In this document: piece after piece, positions 15,449 to 19,695 of the stretch | Layout: every line of letters starts with the position of its first letter | Position numbering within the stretch: position 1 is the first letter of the stretch | From: Gammaproteobacteria bacterium | Lineage (GTDB): Bacteria > Pseudomonadota > Gammaproteobacteria > SZUA-21 | Assembly: GCA_003233075.1 (NCBI GenBank) | Contig: QIKQ01000220.1 | Location: 1 to 19,695 of the forward strand | Direction: 5' to 3' | DNA length: 19,695 bases | Made by a program: the position numbers and the translations under genes | The notes under the pieces: generated by a model | Told to the model about the DNA's origin: nothing | The model's database searches: none | Seen by the model: only the letters and a program-made list of their open reading frames with translations

Positions 15449-16636
15449 TCAACTATAAATTAAACAATCCTGAACCGATTCACGCCAAATATGTTTCTCT
15501 AGATCACCAATTTCTGCATTTTTGTCGTCTATCCATTCTCGAATAAACGCGCCGCCATTAATTAGGTCGATTGGCGGCTTATCAAATTCATATTCATAAT
15601 CATGGTAACGCCAAATAGCATAGTCGGGTTGCAAAAGTCTTATTGCCTTAAGCATTAACACCACCAATCGAAACGGTTTAAAAATATCAGGTTGATAGGC
15701 GTTAAAATCAGTGTGTATTTGTATTCCGTGGCACATTTTGTCCTGATGTTTGTGAAACATAGGTTCAAAATAACATGGCCTTAAATGGCAGCCTTGTAAG
15801 TATTCTGGTTTTATTTCCCACATCTTTTTAAGTACAGCGTTAAAATCAATATCAGGGGCTCCAATCACTTCTAAGGCAATCGTAGTGCCCCTACCTTCGG
15901 AAAGCTCAGTTCCTTCGAGTAGAACAGTACCCGGGAAGCAACGCGCCATATTGAGGCTGGCGGCGTTAGGGCTTGGATTTACCCAACTTAAATCACCACT
16001 AGGCCAGCCGTAACCTGGACCGATATTGGGTTGATAGCCTTGCATTTGAATTACTTTATAATGGACATCAATGTTATGTTTTTTTACGTACCAATGGGCG
16101 ATTTCACCTACAGTGAGTCCATGGCGCATAATTGTTTGGCTGGCGCCGACAAAACTTTCCCAGCCACTTTCTAAGATGGTTCCCTCAATGGGCCGACCAG
16201 CAGGGTTAGGCCTATCTAAAATCCATATCGATTTATTTGTGCGAGCGCAATCTTCCAGCAAGTAAAGTAGGGTCGAGATGTAGGTGTAGATTCGACAACC
16301 TAGATCTTGAACATCAAATAGTAGCACGTCAAAACTATCTAACATTTTTTGATTTGGGCGGCGTACTTCGCCGTACAAGCTAAATACGGGTATATTATGC
16401 ACCGGATCGTAAAAATCCGCTGTTTCAATCATATTATCTTGCTTGTCACCACGCATACCGTGCTGAGGTCCGAATGCAGAGCTAATTTGAATCGGTGATT
16501 TTTCAATTAGCACATCTAAGCTATGTTCTAAGGATTGTGTCATTGACGCGGGGTGGCCTACTAAGGCACAGCGTTTGCCAACTAACTCTTGTTGTAATTT
16601 CTTATCTCCGAGTAAATTTTCTATTCCAAGTAGCAT
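15449..16636 (-). CDS. NamZ-type exo-beta-N-acetylmuramidase family protein (DUF1343)
   Basis: Member of the DUF1343/NamZ family (glycoside hydrolase 171), whose characterised members release N-acetylmuramic acid from the non-reducing end of peptidoglycan fragments. Conserved blocks: FGPQHGMRG (55-63), IPVFSLYGEVRRP (82-94), LLFDVQDLGCRIYTYIST (105-122), LDRPNPAGRP (140-149), SFVGASQTIMRHGLTVGEIA (161-180), WPSGDLSWVNPSPN (211-224), and LLEGTELSEGRGTT (239-252). Its 395 residues match a complete family domain. There is no signal peptide, unlike secreted Bacillus members, so a cytosolic role in recycling muropeptides is suggested. It follows the DOMON-like gene by 87 bases on the same strand, probably in one operon. 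The ATG start has only a weak ribosome site. Confidence 0.88.
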   Translation of the reverse strand: MLLGIENLLGDKKLQQELVGKRCALVGHPASMTQSLEHSLDVLIEKSPIQISSAFGPQHGMRGDKQDNMIETADFYDPVHNIPVFSLYGEVRRPNQKMLDSFDVLLFDVQDLGCRIYTYISTLLYLLEDCARTNKSIWILDRPNPAGRPIEGTILESGWESFVGASQTIMRHGLTVGEIAHWYVKKHNIDVHYKVIQMQGYQPNIGPGYGWPSGDLSWVNPSPNAASLNMARCFPGTVLLEGTELSEGRGTTIALEVIGAPDIDFNAVLKKMWEIKPEYLQGCHLRPCYFEPMFHKHQDKMCHGIQIHTDFNAYQPDIFKPFRLVVLMLKAIRLLQPDYAIWRYHDYEYEFDKPPIDLINGGAFIREWIDDKNAEIGDLEKHIWRESVQDCLIYS

Positions 16637-16723
16637 TAAGTTGATTCGCTTTTATGATCGTTAAGTTCAATAAATACTGTGTTATAAGTGAGTCGAGCTA
16701 AGTTGTACATGCGTTTATTAAAT

Positions 16724-17320
16724 CTATTCTAGTTGCATAGTGATTACAAAACTATCCTTGTTATGAAAATCAGGCTGTTTTGAGCAATGATTTAGTGCGA
16801 AAAAGGATATCATATCGTCTCGCGACTGAATCACACAACTTATGCCAATTTCGATTGTGGATAAGGAGCATTCTGCAATTAGTTTTTTTAAGTTAACTGT
16901 GGAAGAAAAATGCGCAGTGTGATCTGCTGTCACTTCAAATTTTGAGTGATGCTGCTCAATTCGCCTTTCTGTCTGCATGTTTTCGCGATAGTCATCGAAT
17001 TGATAACAATTAAAATACTGGTCTGGAGAGAAATTAAATTCCCAATATATAGAGGTTTTTTTATCTTTTAAAAAAAATTCAAAACAGGTGTTTTTCCATA
17101 AATTGTCTTGCCTTGCTTGATCCAGTTTGCGTTTCGGCCATTGAATCGATTGAACTGAACCAGTTATATCAAATGTGAGTGTTAGATATTCAGATGACAG
17201 CTTTAATGTACCTTGAATTTTAATATCGGATAGACTCGAACGGTTTTTTTCAAATTTAGGGTTAAAGGGAATGAGACTAAAGTCGATTTCTTGTGTTGAT
17301 TTATTAATCATTTGAAGCAT
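16724..17320 (-). CDS. DOMON-like domain protein
   Basis: Single-domain beta-sandwich protein of the DOMON-like/CBM9-like type found in proteobacteria and cyanobacteria. Recognisable family segments are RQDNLWKNTCFEFFL (70-84), YWEFNFSPDQYFNCYQFDDYR (92-112) and, near the C-terminus, FFALNHCSKQPDFHNKDSF (about 174-192). The length of 198 is usual. There is no signal peptide or membrane helix. DOMON folds bind haem or sugars, but no haem-ligand pattern is certain here. Its position directly before the NamZ-type gene suggests carbohydrate or muropeptide binding, an inference from context only. Two close starts are possible (Met1 and Met4); neither has a strong ribosome site. Confidence 0.8.
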   Translation of the reverse strand: MLQMINKSTQEIDFSLIPFNPKFEKNRSSLSDIKIQGTLKLSSEYLTLTFDITGSVQSIQWPKRKLDQARQDNLWKNTCFEFFLKDKKTSIYWEFNFSPDQYFNCYQFDDYRENMQTERRIEQHHSKFEVTADHTAHFSSTVNLKKLIAECSLSTIEIGISCVIQSRDDMISFFALNHCSKQPDFHNKDSFVITMQLE

Positions 17321-17869
17321 CGTTATTTGAGAGTATGTCTGTAGTGTATTAAATACGACATTTCTCGTATGAGCAATAAAATTTAGTTTGAAGCATAATT
17401 TAAACGCCGGTTATTACACTAATGGCTTTGTCTTGGTATTTTGCAAAAGGCCTAACTATTAAGAAAGAAACTGGGCTCAATGTTTGATTGAATCAAAAAA
17501 CGTCGATTAAGTGTAGACGAGTATTTACAGAGTTGTTGGATATTCACTCACAACTAATTATTCACAGCCTCAGCTTAGCTATAATGTTATTTTGCATGTC
17601 AACATAGTATGTACACATTGTGCTAACAGTATATCTTAAATGCCTATAAAATAGAGGTTTAAGGTGAAAATCACTGTTTAAAAAAGTGCTTTTCTAATAT
17701 AAACAAGTGATGAGTCAAAAAAGATTTTCAAGTTATGTCCACAAAGATATCCACAGATATTGTGAATAAAAATTGCGGGGATGATGTTAATATTGTCTTA
17801 GATGGATACATATTAGTAAAAACAATTATTGCTTTGAACACTTTTGAATTTTAGCATTTTGCCTGATAG

Positions 17870-17910
17870 TATGTGTTCCGATAAATAATTTAGTTTTATC
17901 GAAACACATA
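17870..17910. promoter_or_regulatory. 41-base inverted repeat, possible operator
   Basis: Left arm TATGTGTTCCGATAAA (17870-17885) and right arm TTTATCGAAACACATA (17895-17910) are complementary at 15 of 16 positions around a 9-base spacer. There is no T run, so a terminator is unlikely; length and symmetry fit a dimeric regulator site. It is about 130 bases upstream of the promoter at 18037-18064. It does not resemble consensus parS or dif. Confidence 0.5.
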
Positions 17911-18036
17911 CAGTGGAATACTTATGGCATTCATGTCTTACATGGAGTGTGAATGAGCATTTCAGTTAAATGTTGAAACTATTTGCATAATAAAACTACA
18001 AGACTTGCTTTGCGTGTAAGATAAATTTAGTTTTTA

Positions 18037-18064
18037 ATGACAGCAATAGTTTTGTGATTATAAT
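18037..18064 (+). promoter_or_regulatory. Sigma70-type promoter before repeat B2
   Basis: ATGACA (18037-18042, five of six to TTGACA), 16-base spacer, and a perfect TATAAT (18059-18064). Transcription would begin near 18071, just before the first hairpin of B2, and run toward the histone-like gene. Confidence 0.65.
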
Positions 18065-18079
18065 TAGGCTATAGATTTA

Positions 18080-18246
18080 TTCAGCTTACCCCGCAGCTTG
18101 CTGTGGGTACAACCCATTGGGTTTCCAAAGGGGGAGAATGGCATTATCCCCCCCGCATATAAATTAGGGTCGCCCGTGCGAATTCACTTCGCGCGGAGTG
18201 AAATCTATTAGGAAAAATACCCCGTCACAAGCGGACGGGGTATTTT
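18080..18246 (+). ncRNA. Structured repeat B, copy B2: candidate small RNA or leader attenuator
   Basis: About 167 bases homologous to B1. Hairpins: TACCC-C-GCAG/CTGT-GGGTA (18087-18109); GGGGG/CCCCC around AGAATGGCATTAT (18130-18152); CCGTGCGAA/TTCGCGCGG with loop TTCAC (18174-18196); terminator CCCCGTC/GACGGGG (18214-18246). A good promoter ends about 16 bases upstream and the histone-like gene's ATG is 36 bases downstream. It could be an independent RNA of about 175 bases or a leader controlling that gene by premature termination. I do not recognise it as a known riboswitch class. Confidence 0.55.
18214..18246 (+). terminator. Intrinsic terminator at the end of B2
   Basis: CCCCGTC (18220-18226) pairs with GACGGGG (18234-18240) around a 7-base loop. 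The stem is extended by AAAAT/ATTTT-type pairs and followed by TATTTTATTT. It lies between the promoter at 18037-18064 and the ribosome site at 18271, so full-length mRNA requires read-through or another start. Confidence 0.8.
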
Positions 18247-18270
18247 ATTTACTCCACTAATGAAAGGTTG

Positions 18271-18277
18271 AAGGAGG
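18271..18277 (+). promoter_or_regulatory. Strong ribosome binding site deciding the histone-like gene's start
   Basis: AAGGAGG, 5 bases before ATG at 18283. It rules out the in-frame TTG at 18268, which lies upstream of it. Confidence 0.9.
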
Positions 18278-18282
18278 AGACG

Positions 18283-19275
18283 ATGAGCGTCTGGGAACAA
18301 ATGAGTGAAGACGAACGTAATTCAATACAGCAGAAGTTGTATGATAAGTCTGCAATGTACATTGACGATATGAAAGAAGAGATTATCGATGCATCCGATA
18401 GCGCTTCTGAATTAACTGAAATTGGAGATGCCATCTGGACTGATTATTTAGATAAATCTGCAATTTCAGAAATTGAAAAAATAAGAATGATGCATATGGG
18501 TTTCTCTGATGAAGATGAAGATGAAATTCGAAGTAATCTTAAAGATATGTATATGGATCATTATTTTAAGCAAGTGGATGATTTGGTTGATTCTGCTGCC
18601 TCGTCAGCTGCAAATGACTCGGATACAGCTTCAGAATCTACCAGCACAACTGTTTCCGAAACGTCTGACAGTCACACTACCATGTACGATTCGATGTCTA
18701 ATAATGAGTCAAGTAGTGGAAACGAGGATGAAATAAGCAGTGCCTCATCAGACAGTGATAATTCAGGAGTCGACAGCCCTGGACTTGATTGGGGTGATGA
18801 CAGGGTAGAAGCAGAACTTGAGTCAGAGCTTGAAGCAGAGCCTGAGCTTGAACCCGAGCCCGAGCCCGAGCCTGAACCAGTTGTAGCAAGTACCAAACCT
18901 AAAAAATCGAAAAAGAAAGTTGCGAAGAAAAAAATAGCGAAGAAAAAAGTGACTAAGAAAAAATCGAAAAAGAAAGCAAAGAAAAAAGTTGCTAAAAAGG
19001 TTGGAAAGAAAAAGGTCGCAAAGAAAAAAATCGCTAAGAAAAAGTTATTAAAGAAAAAATCTAAAAAGAAAATAGCGAAGAAGAAGGTTATTAAGAAAAA
19101 GCCGAAAAAGAAAATAGCAAAGAAAAAAGTAAGTAAGAAGAAGTCTAAAAAGAAAGTCGCTAAGAAAAAAGCGAAAAAGAAAGTTGCGAAAAAGAAGTTA
19201 ATAAAGAAAAAATTAGCTAAGAAGAAGGTAAAGCGCAAAGCTAAAAAGAAAACAGCGAAAAAGAAGAAGCGTTAA
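18283..19275 (+). CDS. Histone H1-like protein: acidic N-terminal domain, lysine-repeat tail
   Basis: Predicted DNA-binding, nucleoid-associated protein of 330 residues with sharply split charge. Residues 1-105 are acidic and probably helical (MSVWEQMSEDERNSIQQKLY onward). Residues 106-170 are a Ser/Asp/Glu-rich low-complexity linker. An EP-repeat (PEPEPEPEP, about 191-199) ends the acidic part. Residues 205-330 are almost only Lys plus Ala, Val, Ile and Ser in units of KKKxx and KKKx, ending KKKKR. Lysine-rich tails of this kind occur in bacterial H1-like proteins (chlamydial Hc1/Hc2, AlgP-like tails) and bind DNA non-specifically. The N-terminal domain is not one I recognise. ATG 18283 is chosen for the AAGGAGG site. 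The coding strand of the tail is nearly pure A and G for about 370 bases. A terminator hairpin upstream and another downstream bound it as a single-gene unit. Confidence 0.85.
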   Translation: MSVWEQMSEDERNSIQQKLYDKSAMYIDDMKEEIIDASDSASELTEIGDAIWTDYLDKSAISEIEKIRMMHMGFSDEDEDEIRSNLKDMYMDHYFKQVDDLVDSAASSAANDSDTASESTSTTVSETSDSHTTMYDSMSNNESSSGNEDEISSASSDSDNSGVDSPGLDWGDDRVEAELESELEAEPELEPEPEPEPEPVVASTKPKKSKKKVAKKKIAKKKVTKKKSKKKAKKKVAKKVGKKKVAKKKIAKKKLLKKKSKKKIAKKKVIKKKPKKKIAKKKVSKKKSKKKVAKKKAKKKVAKKKLIKKKLAKKKVKRKAKKKTAKKKKR

Positions 19276-19302
19276 CTTATTGATCTTTAGCTAAAGTTAT
19301 AC

Positions 19303-19331
19303 AAAAAACCAGGTCAGAGACCTGGTTTTTT
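19303..19331 (+). terminator. Intrinsic terminator of the histone-like gene
   Basis: Perfect 13-pair stem AAAAAACCAGGTC (19303-19315) with GACCTGGTTTTTT (19319-19331), loop AGA, starting 27 bases after the stop codon. The symmetric A and T runs would allow termination in both directions. Confidence 0.93.
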
Positions 19332-19451
19332 ACTTGAGTGGTATTGATAACAGAGTTAAATTGGAATATCTCACTTGCTGTAGAAATTGATTTCGAAGGA
19401 ACTTAAATAAAGGGTTTATCGAGGCTTGAGGAATTCGTTAGTAATGGAATT

Positions 19452-19490
19452 GTAGAGACAAGGCATGCCTCACTGTTGTCCCACAATTTG
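19452..19490 (+). repeat. Repeat D, single copy D4
   Basis: GTAGAGACAAGGCATGCC, then TCACTGTTGTCCCACA, then ATTTG. It matches both ends of the 8271-8781 element and is almost identical to the right end reversed. No inverted partner is visible before the window edge, so it is a solo end or the left end of an element continuing outside. Confidence 0.8.
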
Positions 19491-19604
19491 GATTAAACAG
19501 GAATACCTGACCTGTAAGATTATATATGTAAGTCTGAAAAGAACATTGAAATAACAGGGGTTTAGGGGTTAGGTCACATCCTACTCGCGTTGCCCATCAG
19601 TCGC

Positions 19605-19695
19605 TTAACCCGCTTTTCTCACAGCACTTCGTAGCGAGACGGTTCAAGGGTATGCTATGACACGTTTTCACGACCGAGAAGTGCGCAGGCATAGT
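19605..19695 (-). repeat. Repeat A, half copy A3
   Basis: Read on the minus strand, 19609-19693 is identical to 85 bases of A1 and of the A2 right arm, from the palindrome centre out to GCGGG. The outer flank is TTAA in place of CTAG. The window ends two bases past the palindrome centre, so the other arm is missing. Confidence 0.9.

Larger units (their letters stand above)
17321..18079. other. AT-rich gene-free region with DnaA-box-like sites
   Basis: About 760 bases between divergent genes, no plausible frame. It holds two exact TTATNCACA sites: TTATTCACA at 17558-17566 (+) and 17761-17769 (-). A near match ATATCCACA (17747-17755) and a weaker ATGTCCACA (17735-17743) stand 12 bases apart. 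A further exact TTATCCACA (-) is at 16856-16864 inside the DOMON-like gene. An inverted repeat lies at 17870-17910 and a promoter at 18037-18064. By base composition roughly one exact site is expected by chance in the whole window, so the clustering is suggestive only. No dnaA, gidA or rpmH gene is nearby. Confidence 0.4.
19276..19695. other. Gene-free right end with terminator and two repeats
   Basis: 420 bases without a gene. Contents are the terminator at 19303-19331, repeat D4 at 19452-19490 and half palindrome A3 at 19605-19695. Between these are A/T-rich spacers with nothing recognised. Confidence 0.7.

Noticed and set aside
15243..15452. 69-codon minus-strand frame in the GC-rich block
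   Set aside because: It is read through REP-like repeats, including the tandem duplication (DLHPRPDLHPR), so it is probably not a protein.
17870..17910. parS or dif site
   Set aside because: The arms do not match TGTTTCACGTGAAACA or the 28-base dif consensus.
17321..18079. Chromosomal replication origin
   Set aside because: DnaA-box-like sites are present but too few, and dnaA, dnaN, gidA and rpmH are absent; kept only as a low-confidence observation.
18672..19238. 188-codon minus-strand frame rich in Phe
   Set aside because: It is the mirror of the AAG/AAA lysine-tail codons; the Phe runs are a composition shadow.

Overview
The window looks like AT-rich chromosomal DNA of a gammaproteobacterium; genus cannot be fixed from sequence alone. 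Pointers are the paired PA2778-type/PA2779-type genes, a long E. coli/Pseudomonas-type Lhr helicase, an OmpA-family protein with the paired-Cys segment common in proteobacteria, and a cytosolic NamZ-type protein next to a DOMON-like protein. There is no transposase, integrase, phage gene, CRISPR array, tRNA or rRNA that I can see. Both window ends stop exactly at the centre of the same palindromic repeat that is present whole at 12075-12251. The window is therefore probably one complete assembly contig broken at that repeat.

Layout: 1-89 half palindrome; 184-795 SLT-type lytic transglycosylase lipoprotein (+); 948-5282 Lhr helicase (-); 5449-6147 persulfide dioxygenase (-); 6536-8242 PhnD-like sensor diguanylate cyclase (+); 8271-8781 a gene-free, inverted-repeat-bounded element containing a cloverleaf-like fold; 8795-10152 PA2778-type C39-like peptidase/TPR lipoprotein and PA2779-type small membrane protein, overlapping by one base (-); 10528-11556 PBP7-like D-Ala-D-Ala peptidase (-); 11902-12251 structured repeat B1 followed at once by palindrome A2; 12702-13373 OmpA-family protein (+) with a clear terminator; 13638-15164 cholesterol-oxidase-like GMC oxidoreductase (+); 15449-17320 NamZ-type and DOMON-like proteins (-); 17321-18079 AT-rich gene-free region with DnaA-box-like sites and an inverted repeat; 18037-18246 promoter plus structured repeat B2 ending in a terminator; 18283-19275 histone-like Lys-tailed protein (+) with terminator; then two more repeats to the end.

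Themes: several products act on the cell wall (SLT lipoprotein, PBP7-like peptidase, OmpA-like anchor, and NamZ as a possible muropeptide recycler). The first two are strikingly cationic. The other genes are housekeeping or sensory: DNA repair helicase, sulfide detoxification, c-di-GMP signalling. The most unusual material is in the non-coding DNA. There are at least four dispersed repeat families. One of them (B) has the layout of a small RNA or transcription-attenuating leader: a good sigma70 promoter, three conserved hairpins, then an intrinsic terminator 36 bases before the start codon of the histone-like gene.
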